In this document: positions 46,192 to 55,700 of the stretch, one piece after another | How positions within the stretch are numbered: the first letter of the stretch is position 1 | Layout of the letters: the number at the start of each line of letters is the position of its first letter | Assembly: GCF_018283645.1 (NCBI RefSeq) | Contig: NZ_JAGSXH010000002.1 | Span: forward strand, 1-64,000 | Reading direction: 5' to 3' | From: Actinocrinis puniceicyclus | GTDB lineage: Bacteria > Actinomycetota > Actinomycetes > Streptomycetales > Catenulisporaceae | DNA: 64,000 nucleotides | The notes under the pieces: model-generated | The model's database searches: none | Seen by the model: only the letters and a program-made list of their open reading frames with translations | What the model was told of the DNA's origin: nothing | Program-made: the position numbers and the translations under genes

Positions 46192-47181
46192 GTGAGGGTG
46201 TCCGGACGAAACCAGCCTTCCACGGCGCCTGCCTCCGCCCGGGGCGAGATCCTGATCGAGGCCCGGGGCCTGAGCAAACACTTCGCGAAGAAGGGCGCCG
46301 AGCCGTTCACCGCGGTGGCCGGAATCGACTTCGAGGTGCGCCGCGGCGAGGTCTTCGGCTTCCTCGGGCCCAACGGCGCGGGCAAGAGCACCACGATGCG
46401 GATGATCGGCTGCGTGTCCCCGAGCACGGGCGGCAGCCTGCGGGTCTTCGGCATGGATCCGGCCGCCGACGGCCCCGCGATCCGGGCCAGGCTCGGCGTC
46501 GTGCCTCAGGAGGACACCCTCGACACGGAGATGCAGGTACGCGACAACCTGCACGTCTACGGCCGCTACTTCGGCCTCCCGCGCGCCGTGATCAGGGAGC
46601 GCACCGAGCGGCTGCTGGAGTTCGTGCAGCTCGCCGACCGGGCCCGCGACAAGGTCGAACCGCTCTCCGGCGGCATGAAGCGGCGGCTGACCATCGCCCG
46701 CTCGCTGATCAACGAGCCGGAGATCCTCATCCTCGACGAGCCGACGACCGGCCTTGATCCGCAGGCCCGGCACGTGGTGTGGGACCGGCTCTACCGGCTC
46801 AAGCAGCGGGGCACCACGCTCATCCTGACCACGCACTACATGGACGAGGCCGAGCAGTTGTGCGACCGGCTGGTCGTCATGGACAAGGGCCGCATCGCAG
46901 CCGAGGGCGCCCCGCACGAGCTGATCGCCCGCTACTGCACCCGCGAGGTCCTGGAGCTGCGTTTCCCGCTCGACGAGCAGGATCAGTCCGCCCAGAAGGC
47001 CGCCGGGATCGCGCAGAAGGTGGAGGTGCTGCCGGACCGCGTGCTCATGTACGCGGACGACGGCGACGGCGCCCTGCAGGCCGTACGGGCCCGCGGGCTC
47101 GAACCGCTCACCGCCCTGGTGCGCCGCTCGACCCTGGAGGACGTGTTCCTCACCCTCACCGGCCGCACCCTGGTGGACTGA
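46192..47181 (+). CDS. ABC-2 exporter ATPase (NodI/DrrA type)
   Basis: A 329-residue ATPase: Walker A GPNGAGKST, signature LSGGMKRRL, Walker B ILILDEPTTGLD and H-loop TTHYMDEAEQL. The C-terminal extension of some 90 residues is as in NodI-type exporters. GTG at 46192 (or 46198) follows GGGGAG; an earlier ATG would extend into the AT-rich promoter. It precedes its permease by 13 bp. Confidence 0.9.
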   Translation: MRVSGRNQPSTAPASARGEILIEARGLSKHFAKKGAEPFTAVAGIDFEVRRGEVFGFLGPNGAGKSTTMRMIGCVSPSTGGSLRVFGMDPAADGPAIRARLGVVPQEDTLDTEMQVRDNLHVYGRYFGLPRAVIRERTERLLEFVQLADRARDKVEPLSGGMKRRLTIARSLINEPEILILDEPTTGLDPQARHVVWDRLYRLKQRGTTLILTTHYMDEAEQLCDRLVVMDKGRIAAEGAPHELIARYCTREVLELRFPLDEQDQSAQKAAGIAQKVEVLPDRVLMYADDGDGALQAVRARGLEPLTALVRRSTLEDVFLTLTGRTLVD

Positions 47182-47194
47182 GGCGGTGATCGAC

Positions 47195-48028
47195 ATGTCC
47201 ACGATGGAGACGCCGGCGCCGATCGGCTCCGCCGCGCACCCGGCCGGGCGACCCGGAGCGGCCCGGCTCGGCTACCGGCAGTTCCGCTACTGGATCACCT
47301 TCACGCGCCGCACGTGGCGCAGCGGGTTGCTGTCCGCGATCTGCGGGCCCGCGCTCTACCTGACCGCGATGGGGGTCGGTCTGGGCACGCTCGTGGACCA
47401 CGGCAACGGGCTGCCCGGCGGTGTGCGTTACCTCGACTTCGTCGCGCCCGGCGTGCTGGCGGCCACCGCGATGCAGAATGCTTTCGGCCTGGGCACCTAT
47501 CCGGTGCTCGGCAGCGTCAAGTGGTTCGGCAACTACCGGGCCGCGATCAATACTCCGCAGCGACCGCAGGACGTGGTCGCCGGGCACGCCGCGCTGTCCC
47601 TGCTGTGGTGCGCGGGCGTGACGGGGATATTCTTCGCGTTCATGAGCGGCTTCGGCACCGTGCACGCGGGCGTCGGCCTGCTGGCCTGGCCCGCCTCCGT
47701 GCTGACCGCCGCCGCCTTCCTGATGCCGATCATGGCCTACGTCGTCACCCTTGAGGACGAGCAGAAGCTCAACACCCTGTTCCGCTTCGTGATGACCCCG
47801 CTGTTCCTGTTCTCCGGGACGTTCTTCCCGTGGCGGCAGCTGCCGGGCTGGGCGCACCCGATCGCGTACGCCACCCCGCTGTGGCACGGCGTCGAACTGT
47901 GCCGCTCGCTCACCCTCGGCACCGCGGCCTGGGCCGGGTCGCTGGTGCACGTCGCCTACCTGCTCGCCTTCGCCGTCGGCGGCTACCTGGCCGCCCGGAT
48001 CACCTACCGTCGGCGGCTCTACCGCTGA
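47195..48028 (+). CDS. ABC-2 exporter permease (NodJ type), first copy
   Basis: A 277-residue membrane protein with six hydrophobic segments; PHYRQFRYWITFTRRTWRSG-like N terminus, VAPGVLAATAMQNAFG and the FLFSGTFFPWRQLPGW loop are those of the NodJ family. ATG at 47195 is preferred because the GAGG motif is 11 nt before it; a GTG at 47186 is too close. A second NodJ-like permease (49626-50441) lies beyond the GH13 gene, so a heterodimeric channel is likely. Confidence 0.88.
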   Translation: MSTMETPAPIGSAAHPAGRPGAARLGYRQFRYWITFTRRTWRSGLLSAICGPALYLTAMGVGLGTLVDHGNGLPGGVRYLDFVAPGVLAATAMQNAFGLGTYPVLGSVKWFGNYRAAINTPQRPQDVVAGHAALSLLWCAGVTGIFFAFMSGFGTVHAGVGLLAWPASVLTAAAFLMPIMAYVVTLEDEQKLNTLFRFVMTPLFLFSGTFFPWRQLPGWAHPIAYATPLWHGVELCRSLTLGTAAWAGSLVHVAYLLAFAVGGYLAARITYRRRLYR

Positions 48029-48185
48029 AAGGAGAAGGCGCACTTCCGGGCTCGCGGCTGCGAACCGCCGGAGGGCATCCAGCGAATGAGAACACTGTTT
48101 CGCGGGCCGGCCCTGACGCTGTCCGTCCTGCCGATACCGTCGACCTGACGCCCTTTCAGAACGAGGCGTCAGCCTGGGAGGTGAG

Positions 48186-49532
48186 GTGCCGGTGAGCACC
48201 TGGTCCGAGTATGCGGTCTGGTGGCAGTTGCACCCGCTCACCTTCCTCGGCGCCATACCGGCGGCACCGACGGCCGTGGGTGACGCCACGGTCGAACACA
48301 GGCTGGACGGCCTCGAGCCATGGCTCGACTACCTGGTGGAGCTCGGGTGCAATGGCCTGGCCCTGGGGCCGATCTTCGCCAGCGAGTCACACGGATACGA
48401 CACCACGGATCACTACCGCATCGATCCCAAGCTCGGCACCGACGAGGACTTCGCGCGCCTGGTCGAGCGTTGCCGGGCACGGGGCGTGCGGTTGCTCCTC
48501 GACGGGGTCTTCAACCATGTCGGACGCGGCTTTCCCGCCTTCCGCGACGTCCTCGAACACGGACGCGCCTCGCGGTACGCGTCCTGGTTCCGGACCGACT
48601 TCGACGAGCCCGGGACCGATGGCGACGGGTTCGCCTATGCCTGCTTCGAGGGACATCGCCACCTGGTCGCCCTCAACCACGCCGAGCCCGAGGTGCGGGA
48701 GTACGTCAGTGGTGTGATGCGGCACTGGCTGGAGCGCGGGGCCGACGGGTGGCGCCTGGACGCGGCCTACGCCGTCCCACACGACTTCTGGCACGAGACC
48801 ATCGGCCGAGTGCGCGGCGAAGGGCACCAGAACGCCTGGTTCGTCGGGGAGTACATCCACGGCGACTACACGGCGGCCGTGCGGGAGGGCGCACTGGACT
48901 CGGTGACTCAGTATGAGCTGTGGAAGGCCATCTGGAGCAGCCTCAACGACGGTAATTTCTTCGAGCTCGCATGGGCCCTCGACCGGCACAACGGCTACAC
49001 GGACGCCCAGCTCCCGCTCACCTTCGTCGGCAACCACGACGTGACGCGGCTGGCCAGCCGCCTCGAGGACGAACGCTGCCTGCCGCACGCGCTCGCGATC
49101 CTGCTGACCGTGGCGGGCATCCCGAGCATCTACGCGGGCGACGAGCAGGCTTTCCGCGGCGTCAAATACGAGCGCGCGGACGGCGACGCCGAGATCCGCC
49201 CGGCCTTCCCGCCGCAGGGACCGGCCGGGCTGGCACCACACGGCCGGCCGGTCTTCCGGCTGCACCAGGACCTGATCGGCCTGCGCCGCCGCCATCCGTG
49301 GCTGGTGCGCGCCCGCACCAGGGTCCTACGCCTGGAGAAGCTCGCCTTCGCCTACGAGGTGCGGGACCCGGACGGCGACGCGGCCCTCGCGGTACTGCTC
49401 AATCTCGCCGACCGCGAGCAGGTCTTCCCGGTCGGGCCGGCGGGCGCCAGGAGGATTCTCGCCAGCCGCGGATCCGGCTGGAACGGGCTCGTCGAGGCGC
49501 ACGGCTGGGCGATCCTCGACCTGCGCCCGTAG
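48186..49532 (+). CDS. GH13 alpha-amylase family glycosidase
   Basis: A 448-residue enzyme of glycoside hydrolase family 13. Conserved regions: LLLDGVFNHVGR, DGWRLDAAY with nucleophile Asp192, WFVGEYIHG with acid/base Glu222 and FVGNHDVTR with Asp285. There is no signal peptide, so it acts in the cytosol, for example on glycogen, maltodextrin or trehalose-type substrates. GTG 48186 or 48192 after GGGAGG. A 16-bp tandem array begins two bases after the stop codon. Confidence 0.9.
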   Translation: MPVSTWSEYAVWWQLHPLTFLGAIPAAPTAVGDATVEHRLDGLEPWLDYLVELGCNGLALGPIFASESHGYDTTDHYRIDPKLGTDEDFARLVERCRARGVRLLLDGVFNHVGRGFPAFRDVLEHGRASRYASWFRTDFDEPGTDGDGFAYACFEGHRHLVALNHAEPEVREYVSGVMRHWLERGADGWRLDAAYAVPHDFWHETIGRVRGEGHQNAWFVGEYIHGDYTAAVREGALDSVTQYELWKAIWSSLNDGNFFELAWALDRHNGYTDAQLPLTFVGNHDVTRLASRLEDERCLPHALAILLTVAGIPSIYAGDEQAFRGVKYERADGDAEIRPAFPPQGPAGLAPHGRPVFRLHQDLIGLRRRHPWLVRARTRVLRLEKLAFAYEVRDPDGDAALAVLLNLADREQVFPVGPAGARRILASRGSGWNGLVEAHGWAILDLRP

Positions 49533-49534
49533 CC

Positions 49535-49614
49535 CATGAGCCGCTGTGTCCATGAGCCGCTGTGTCCATGAGCCGCTGTGATCATGAGCTGCTGTGTTTA
49601 CGAGCCGCTGTGAT
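49535..49614. repeat. Five 16-bp tandem units after the GH13 stop codon
   Basis: Units start at 49535, 49551, 49567, 49583 and 49599. The first two are identical (CATGAGCCGCTGTGTC); the others differ at one to three positions. The first four contain TGA; a period of 16 shifts it through all reading frames. The array lies 12 bp from the stop codon of the convergent permease gene. Confidence 0.95.
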
Positions 49615-49625
49615 CTCGGACGCCG

Positions 49626-50441
49626 TCACGACAGCAGCAGCCGGCCCAGACGGCGGGTGGCCACCGCGAGGCCGGCGGTGCCGAGCAACGCCAGGTAGAC
49701 CGCGCGCCAGAGCAGCGCCGGACCCACCGCCCCCAGCGTCAGCCCTCTGACGATCTCGATGCCCTGATAGAGGGGTGTGCACTCGACGAACAGCTGTACC
49801 CAGCGCGGATAGACCCCGAGCGGGAAGAAGGTCGTGGAGAACAGGAACATCGGCATCATCGCCAGGTTGATCCAGTCGAAGTCCTGCCAAGACCTGAAGA
49901 ACGTCGTACAGCCCATGCCGAGACCGGCGAAGGCGTAGCCGATCAGCACCGCAGCGGGCAACGCCAGCGGCGTCCACGCGGACCGGGCGGCACCGAATCC
50001 GGCCGTCACCGCCAGGAACGCCGCCGCGTACAGCGAGCCGCGCAGCAGCGCCCAGCAGACTTCGCCGAGCGCGATGTCGCCGACGCCCAACGGTGTGGAG
50101 AGGATCGCGTCGTACACCTTCGCGTACTTGATCTTGAAGAAGATGTTGAAGGTCGAGTCGAACACAGCGCCCTGCATCGCCGCGGTGGCCAACAACGCGG
50201 GCGCCACGAATTCGACATAGGTCAACGGCCGCCCGCCCGGACCGGTCACGTGCGGGATCAGCTTGCCCAACCCGACGCCGATGGACAGCAGGTAGAAGAC
50301 CGGCTCGAAGACACCGGAGACCAGGATCAGCCACGCGCGACGGTAGGCCAGCATGTTGCGCTCGATCATGTGAAGCGAGCGCTTTGAGCCGAAGCCAAGG
50401 GAGACCGGCATCGAACGCGGTGCATACGTGAGGCTCATCAT
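49626..50441 (-). CDS. ABC-2 exporter permease (NodJ type), second copy
   Basis: A 271-residue permease with six hydrophobic segments, clearly related to the product of 47195-48028: FVAPALLATAAMQGAVFDS matches its FVAPGVLAATAMQNAFG, and MFLFSTTFFPLGVYPRW its LFLFSGTFFPWRQLPGW. It has no ATPase gene of its own, so it most likely uses the one at 46192. It is transcribed toward the GH13 gene. ATG at 50441. Confidence 0.88.
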   Translation of the reverse strand: MMSLTYAPRSMPVSLGFGSKRSLHMIERNMLAYRRAWLILVSGVFEPVFYLLSIGVGLGKLIPHVTGPGGRPLTYVEFVAPALLATAAMQGAVFDSTFNIFFKIKYAKVYDAILSTPLGVGDIALGEVCWALLRGSLYAAAFLAVTAGFGAARSAWTPLALPAAVLIGYAFAGLGMGCTTFFRSWQDFDWINLAMMPMFLFSTTFFPLGVYPRWVQLFVECTPLYQGIEIVRGLTLGAVGPALLWRAVYLALLGTAGLAVATRRLGRLLLS

Positions 50442-50620
50442 CTCTCCCCGTCAGCTGCGCAGAGCACACTCTAGGACAGAGCCGGCCGCCCGTCCGAACG
50501 AATAACCGAGACGGCAGCGCCTACAGCGGGTCGGCCGGTGGGCTGCCGGGACGAGGGCACGCAGCGGCGGTGTGTACCCTGGTGCGCGCGCCGCGGCCTT
50601 CGCGACGGATACTGGCATGC

Positions 50621-51565
50621 GTGTCCGACTCGGCGGCGGCCCCGCACCTGACCCGCGACGACCTGCGCTCGCCACGCTGGATCGCCGCGCACGTCGGCAT
50701 CGCCGCGCTCGTCGTGGCGTTCCTGCTGCTCGGCCGCTGGCAGTGGCACGTCGGCCACAGGATCGCCCCGCTGACTGCGCACCAACTGGCCGCCTGGCGC
50801 AGCCCGGTGCCCGCATCCTCGCTGATCACCGCGGACGGTGTGGACGGCACGAAGATCGGGCAGGCGGTCACCGCGACCGGGACGTACGACGCCACCCGGC
50901 AGCTGCTGGTCCCGGGACGTACGCTCGGCGGCCACGCCGGCTACTACCTGATCACCCCGCTGGTCACCGCGCCCGGACAAGCGATCGCGGTCAACCGCGG
51001 CTGGCTGCCGGCCGACGGCGCCGCCGAACCCGCCATACCGGCCCCGCCGCCCGGCCGGGTCGCCGTCACCGGCTGGGTCGCCGGGTCGGAGTCCGCAACC
51101 GGGTCCGTCAACCAGAACGGCATCGTGCAGACTCTGGCGCCGAGACCCGCGGCCGGCCCGCACGAGGTCGGCGTGATCTCCGCGGCGCAACTGGTCAACC
51201 TGTGGCCTTACCACCTGCCCAACGGTTACCTCTCCGCCACCGACGCCGCGTCGCTGTCCGGCGCACTGACGCCGGTCCCCGCGCCGCTCCCGCCGCACGG
51301 CACCACTTGGGACCTGTTGAACGTCGGCTATGCCTTCCAGTGGTGCGTGTTCGCCGTCGTGACCGTGGGCTGGTACCTGCTGCATTGGCGCCGTGAACTG
51401 CGTGCCTCGGCGGCACTGGCCGAGGCGAGGGCCGATCACCGTGACGGCGCGAGCGTGCGCGGCGACGACGGGCAGCCGGGGCGCGATATGGAGATGCCGG
51501 AGCCCGCTGCCTTGGATAGCCGCGCCGCCGCGGCTCAGCGCGAAACCGGTGAGTCCGCCGGCTGA
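50621..51565 (+). CDS. SURF1 family protein (second copy)
   Basis: A 314-residue SURF1-like protein: helix at about residues 23-38 (ALVVAFLLLGRWQW), extracytoplasmic domain with YYLITPLVTAPGQAIAVNRGWLP, and a second helix near residue 245 (FQWCVFAVVTVGWYLLHW). It is diverged from the first copy but keeps the same layout. GTG at 50621 gives a normal N terminus; a GTG at 50570 would add 17 residues. Its end overlaps the convergent DUF3817 gene by 31 bp. Confidence 0.85.
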   Translation: MSDSAAAPHLTRDDLRSPRWIAAHVGIAALVVAFLLLGRWQWHVGHRIAPLTAHQLAAWRSPVPASSLITADGVDGTKIGQAVTATGTYDATRQLLVPGRTLGGHAGYYLITPLVTAPGQAIAVNRGWLPADGAAEPAIPAPPPGRVAVTGWVAGSESATGSVNQNGIVQTLAPRPAAGPHEVGVISAAQLVNLWPYHLPNGYLSATDAASLSGALTPVPAPLPPHGTTWDLLNVGYAFQWCVFAVVTVGWYLLHWRRELRASAALAEARADHRDGASVRGDDGQPGRDMEMPEPAALDSRAAAAQRETGESAG

Positions 51566-51915
51566 CCCTGGGCCGGTATCCGGGCGGTCTGCCGCGCGTC
51601 GATGTGCTTGAGCGTCCGGACCGCCACGTACGGCGAGAGACCCGGGATCAGCCCGGCGAGCGCCATCAGCGCCATGTGCGGGATCGACAGCCGGTACACG
51701 AACGCGGTCGCGATGCACAGGATGACGTAGATCGGGTACAGACCCATCCCGTGGACCATGCCGACCACCTTGTCGACCTCGCCTGCGTGCGCCCAGTACT
51801 TCAGCGGCATCCCGACGAACACCAGGACCACCATCATCACGCCGGTGGCCCACGCGAAAGCCACGTAGGCGTTGACGAGCGGCGAGCGCTTCGCGGGCGG
51901 GGCGGCTGCCATCAT
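51535..51915 (-). CDS. DUF3817 membrane protein
   Basis: A 126-residue integral membrane protein with three hydrophobic segments; family residues are ATGVMMVVLVFVGMPLKY and the VHGMGLYPIYVIL segment with its conserved histidine. DUF3817 proteins are common in actinobacteria and of unknown function; they often lie near oxidase-assembly genes, as here next to SURF1. The N terminus and C terminus are cytosolic and basic. Confidence 0.85.
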   Translation of the reverse strand: MMAAAPPAKRSPLVNAYVAFAWATGVMMVVLVFVGMPLKYWAHAGEVDKVVGMVHGMGLYPIYVILCIATAFVYRLSIPHMALMALAGLIPGLSPYVAVRTLKHIDARQTARIPAQGQPADSPVSR

Positions 51916-52122
51916 CGGGACCTCACGGGGACTGGGAGGGCTGAGCGGACGTCTGGAAGCAGCGTAATCAACCGGACCGGAGCGCGCCGACCCGGGGGAC
52001 CGGACGGCGGCGTCCGGCAGGGCCGTGAACGGCTACGGATTCCGGCCACATTCGGAGCAACGCCGCGGCCCTGGACGGAACGCGCGTGCCAAGGGGCCCC
52101 CTACTCCGATAACGTCGTCTCC

Positions 52123-52857
52123 ATGTCCGAGACGACGCCGTCCGCACCACCCTCGCTGAACGGCACCCAGCCGACGCCCGTCCAGGTCCGCGCGGCCGCC
52201 GAGGCGCTCAAGAGCGCGATCGACAGGCACCTGGCCGCAGTCGAAGCGAGGAGTGACGAGCTGGACCCGGCGGTACTTGAGGCATTCGACGCCTTGGCCG
52301 CGGCGGCCGAGGAGTACGACGAGCTCCTGTACACCGTGCACGACGAGGTCACTCCCTTCGACGTGGTGCCCCCCGAGTCGGATGCCGTCTACACCGGCCC
52401 GGAGCAGGTCGAGGCGTTTTCGGTGTACATCCGGCGGGACTTCCTGGTCTCCGACCCGGAGGCGCTGGCCGCCGCGGCGGCCGGTGTCGCGGAGGACTTC
52501 ACCCCGCTGGCCGGCGACAACCGCGCCGCGATCGCCGAACTGTTCGACGCGTTCGACGCGGATGAGATCTCCTACCGCGCCGACGAGCTCGGCCTGGAGG
52601 CGGTCGAGGCCACCACCTGGGTCGTCGCAACAGAACCCGAGGTCGCGGGCGGTTGGGACGATGACCCGTTCTCGGAAGTCGACGTGCAGCGGCTGCTGTA
52701 CCGGGTCGACCTCGTCGACGAGGACGAACTGGACGAAGAGGCGCCGGACGAGGAGGCCGAGGACGAGATCGGGCTGCTCGACGAAGACGCCGACGGGATC
52801 CAGGACGAAGGCGACGGGGGCGCGGCACCGGGCCGCGGGACCCGCATCATCCGCTAG
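52123..52857 (+). CDS. Acidic conserved hypothetical protein
   Basis: A 244-residue strongly acidic protein with no membrane segment. The first half is helical (residues 20-70, rich in Ala/Glu/Asp), followed by a compact part with FSVYIRRDFLVSDPEAL, and the last 45 residues are mostly Asp and Glu. Similar proteins are found in Streptomyces without assigned function. ATG at 52123 chosen as first Met after the upstream convergent gene. Confidence 0.7.
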   Translation: MSETTPSAPPSLNGTQPTPVQVRAAAEALKSAIDRHLAAVEARSDELDPAVLEAFDALAAAAEEYDELLYTVHDEVTPFDVVPPESDAVYTGPEQVEAFSVYIRRDFLVSDPEALAAAAAGVAEDFTPLAGDNRAAIAELFDAFDADEISYRADELGLEAVEATTWVVATEPEVAGGWDDDPFSEVDVQRLLYRVDLVDEDELDEEAPDEEAEDEIGLLDEDADGIQDEGDGGAAPGRGTRIIR

Positions 52858-53037
52858 GCCAGGGCTGGTCCCGGGTGCGTGCGGAGCCGGTTTCGGCCCG
52901 TCCCGGGCGCAGGGTGTTATCGCGTGATTACGATCACCTCAAGTCTGATCGTCACATTGTGCAAATTCTCGGTGACTACGTGGCAGAATGGCGGTGGCGA
53001 CCGGAGAAGGCCGCCGATCCCCGAGGAGGTCTCCCTC

Positions 53038-53706
53038 GTGCCGGCGGACATGCTCACCGCGAAGATCGAGTACGGCTTCGAACAGCTCACAGCGCGCAGT
53101 AACGGGGTGCTCGACGGCCCCTCGCACGTGGCGATGGGCCGGCGTGCGGCCGCCGCGATCGGTTACGCGCTGGGTTCCGAAGACGAAGCGCGGATGATCG
53201 AGGCGTACCTGAACCTCTGGCGGGTCGTGCACCTGCCGCACGTTCCCCCGGGCTCGCGCGGGCTGAATCGCGCGGAGTTCCTCCATTCCCTCCTGACACT
53301 CGCCAACTCGACACCCACCCACCGCGCGGCCACCCTCGGCGCCCTCGCCGAAACTTTCTTCGCGCTGGCCGACGCGGACCGCGACGAGCGGGTGAACCGG
53401 GAGGAGTACTGGGCCTTCCAACACGGCCACTTCCCCGAGGTTCCCCGGACCGCGCTCGCCGAAGCCTTCGACCACCTGGACACCGACGGTGACGGCTACC
53501 TGTCCCGTGAGCAGTTCAGCAGCGCGATCGTCGAGTTCTGGACCAGCCGTGACCCGGACGCCCCGGGCAACTGGTTTCTGGGTCGCCCCGTGTACCTCGG
53601 CCCGTCGTCAGACGGTGAGACGCTGCAGGGGACGGCAGCGACGCCTGCCGGGCGCCCGGCGCGCGACGATTGGCCAGGCGTCATGGAAGCCCGCGTTCGC
53701 TCCTGA
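53038..53706 (+). CDS. EF-hand calcium-binding protein
   Basis: A 222-residue protein with two canonical EF-hand loops: residues 112-123 (DADRDERVNREE) and 148-159 (DTDGDGYLSREQ), both with acidic residues at positions 1, 3, 5 and 12 or near-equivalents. The first loop lacks the usual Gly6. The N-terminal half is helical. Similar to the calexcitin-like/CabC proteins of Streptomyces, which buffer or sense cytosolic calcium. GTG at 53038 has a near-perfect GAGGAGGT ribosome-binding site 7 nt before it. Confidence 0.9.
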   Translation: MPADMLTAKIEYGFEQLTARSNGVLDGPSHVAMGRRAAAAIGYALGSEDEARMIEAYLNLWRVVHLPHVPPGSRGLNRAEFLHSLLTLANSTPTHRAATLGALAETFFALADADRDERVNREEYWAFQHGHFPEVPRTALAEAFDHLDTDGDGYLSREQFSSAIVEFWTSRDPDAPGNWFLGRPVYLGPSSDGETLQGTAATPAGRPARDDWPGVMEARVRS

Positions 53707-53735
53707 CCCGGCGCGGGACGCCGATCCGTCGTGCC

Positions 53736-55694
53736 TCAATCCCGCAGCGCGTGCTTGAGCCGTGTGCGCCGGGGATGATCCGGGACCTTTTCCACCGCGT
53801 CCGCCAGCGCGCGGCCCGCACCGTGCACCACGGTCAGGTGCCGCGTCGCCAGGGTGATGGCGCCCAGCGCCAGCGCACGGGTCAGCTTCGGCGCCGCCTC
53901 GGCGTCGAAGACGGCGACCACCGCCGGCCACCGTCCGCCCTGGGCCTCGGCCACGGTCAGCGCCCAGCCGTGGCGCAGGGCGCGCACCTGCGTGGCCGGG
54001 ATGGCGGGCGACGCCGCGGGCGCCGCCGAGCCCTCGCCGGAGGGCTGACGCTGCTCGTGCGGCGCATCCCAAGTGATCGTCAGGCCATCCGTGTCCCCGT
54101 CATTCACCGTGCCGGTCTCACCGCCGAGCAGACCGTGTTCCCGTAGCGGCGCTACCACGACGACCCGGTCTCCCGCGTCGAACCCGCCGCAGAGGCCCGG
54201 CCCCGGATTCAGACGCTCCTTGAGCGCCGCGTTCAGCGCCGCCGCGCCCGCTCGGCCGTCCGCGTCCACCGCTACGACCTGCACCTGACTCCCGGACAGT
54301 TCGAAGGCGCGCGGGATGGAGTCCACCGCCACCTGGACCGCGCGGTGCACGGCCTCGCCGGAGTCGCGTACCGGCACGATCACCACCTCCTTGGAACTGG
54401 CATCCGGTCCCTGCAGCAGTTCCTGTGGTGGCAGTCCGCCGTGGCGTACCGCGTCCGCGAGCGCACTGAGCGGACCGGTCGGGCGTCGTTTGAGTTCCAC
54501 GCGCGGTAGCCGGCCGCCGAACCCGGGGTCCTCGGTTTCCAGCAGGTCACGGAAGAACAGTCCGGGGCCGGCCGCCTGAAGGGTCGCCGGGTCGCCGGCG
54601 AGCACTACGTGCGCCCCGTCGCGTGCCGCCTCGAACAGGGCCGTGCCCAGGTCCAGCCCGAGCAGTTGAGCGTCCGCCACCACCAGCACGTCGGCCGCGC
54701 CGATGCGTTCCGGATCCTCGACCAGGACCCGCGCGTCCACCGCGTCCGCGCCGATCCCGGCGAGCGTCCGCAGTCCCGCGGCCCAGGGGCTGATGAGCAG
54801 CGTGCCGGGGAAGCACTGCGCGAGATCCGCGAGCCGCTGCCCTTCCGCGCCGGTCACCATCGTCAAACCGTGCTCGGCCACCGCCGCGGCCAGTGCGTCG
54901 GTCGTGGCGGAGCCCTGCTTCGGCTCGACCGGATCGGGAGTGGCTGCCAGCCGCTGCGCCGCCTCCGCGGCGCACTGCTCGGCGAACGCCCAGCGTTCGA
55001 CGGCCAGCAGCGTGCGGTCGCTGGTCAGCATCGCCGCCGGATCGTCGTCGTCCTCGGCGTCCGCGCGCTCGAAGTCCTCGATCTCGGCCTCTTCGGCATC
55101 CTCGGACAGCGTCAGCGGCTGGGCGAACGCCAGCGCGGCGCCGTGCTCGATGGCGTCGGCGATCGCCCCGGTCGCGTCCGCCACGCCGAGCGTGCGCAGC
55201 GCCGCGGCGATCGTGTCGGCGCCCTGCACCGTGTGCCCGCCCAGCGCGGCCGCACGGCGCAGCAGCCAGGAGATCAGGGCTCGGGTACGCCGCGGATCGC
55301 CCGGTTGGGCACCCTCGACGATCACCCTGGCCAGGGCATCCGCGGCCTTGGGCGCGATCCCGGGCACTTCCAGAACACACCAGGGGTCGGCGGCGAGCCG
55401 GTCGGCGGCGCCCCCGCCGAGGGTCTGTTCGATCCGCGCGGTCATCGCCGGCGGCGCTCCGGCGGCGGACAGCCATGCCGCGAGCCGCTCGGGATCCGTG
55501 CCCGAGGTCGTTTCAGCGTTCGCGGCCGCGTCGCCGGGCGGACGGACCGGTTCGGTCCCCCGGGAGGCCGGCGAGGCTTCGCCGCGACCGGGCCGCCCGC
55601 CGATCGGTTCGCTGCCTGCGTCAGGCGGCGTCACCTCGAACGAGCCCTCCGCGGAATCTCCCGCCGCGGCGGCCGGTCGGTCCCCCTCATGCAT
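53736..55694 (-). CDS. RecD2-like helix-hairpin-helix protein with degenerate ATPase motifs
   Basis: A 652-residue protein laid out like RecD2 helicases: an HhH segment (VLEVPGIAPKAADALARVI, about residues 106-125), a helicase-like core and a C-terminal region with the VDADGRAGAAALN turn. Key motifs are altered. The Walker A position reads VTGAEGQRLADL without the GKT lysine, and Walker B reads VVADAQLLGLD instead of DEA. The later motif LAGDPATLQAAGPG is kept. ATP-driven unwinding is therefore unlikely; it may be a structural nucleic-acid protein. Acidic insert at about residues 205-225. Confidence 0.75.
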   Translation of the reverse strand: MHEGDRPAAAAGDSAEGSFEVTPPDAGSEPIGGRPGRGEASPASRGTEPVRPPGDAAANAETTSGTDPERLAAWLSAAGAPPAMTARIEQTLGGGAADRLAADPWCVLEVPGIAPKAADALARVIVEGAQPGDPRRTRALISWLLRRAAALGGHTVQGADTIAAALRTLGVADATGAIADAIEHGAALAFAQPLTLSEDAEEAEIEDFERADAEDDDDPAAMLTSDRTLLAVERWAFAEQCAAEAAQRLAATPDPVEPKQGSATTDALAAAVAEHGLTMVTGAEGQRLADLAQCFPGTLLISPWAAGLRTLAGIGADAVDARVLVEDPERIGAADVLVVADAQLLGLDLGTALFEAARDGAHVVLAGDPATLQAAGPGLFFRDLLETEDPGFGGRLPRVELKRRPTGPLSALADAVRHGGLPPQELLQGPDASSKEVVIVPVRDSGEAVHRAVQVAVDSIPRAFELSGSQVQVVAVDADGRAGAAALNAALKERLNPGPGLCGGFDAGDRVVVVAPLREHGLLGGETGTVNDGDTDGLTITWDAPHEQRQPSGEGSAAPAASPAIPATQVRALRHGWALTVAEAQGGRWPAVVAVFDAEAAPKLTRALALGAITLATRHLTVVHGAGRALADAVEKVPDHPRRTRLKHALRD

Positions 55695-55700
55695 CGCGTC

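Noticed and set aside
49535-49614. CRISPR array
   Set aside because: Units are directly adjacent with no spacers and no cas genes are nearby; the same holds for the other tandem arrays.
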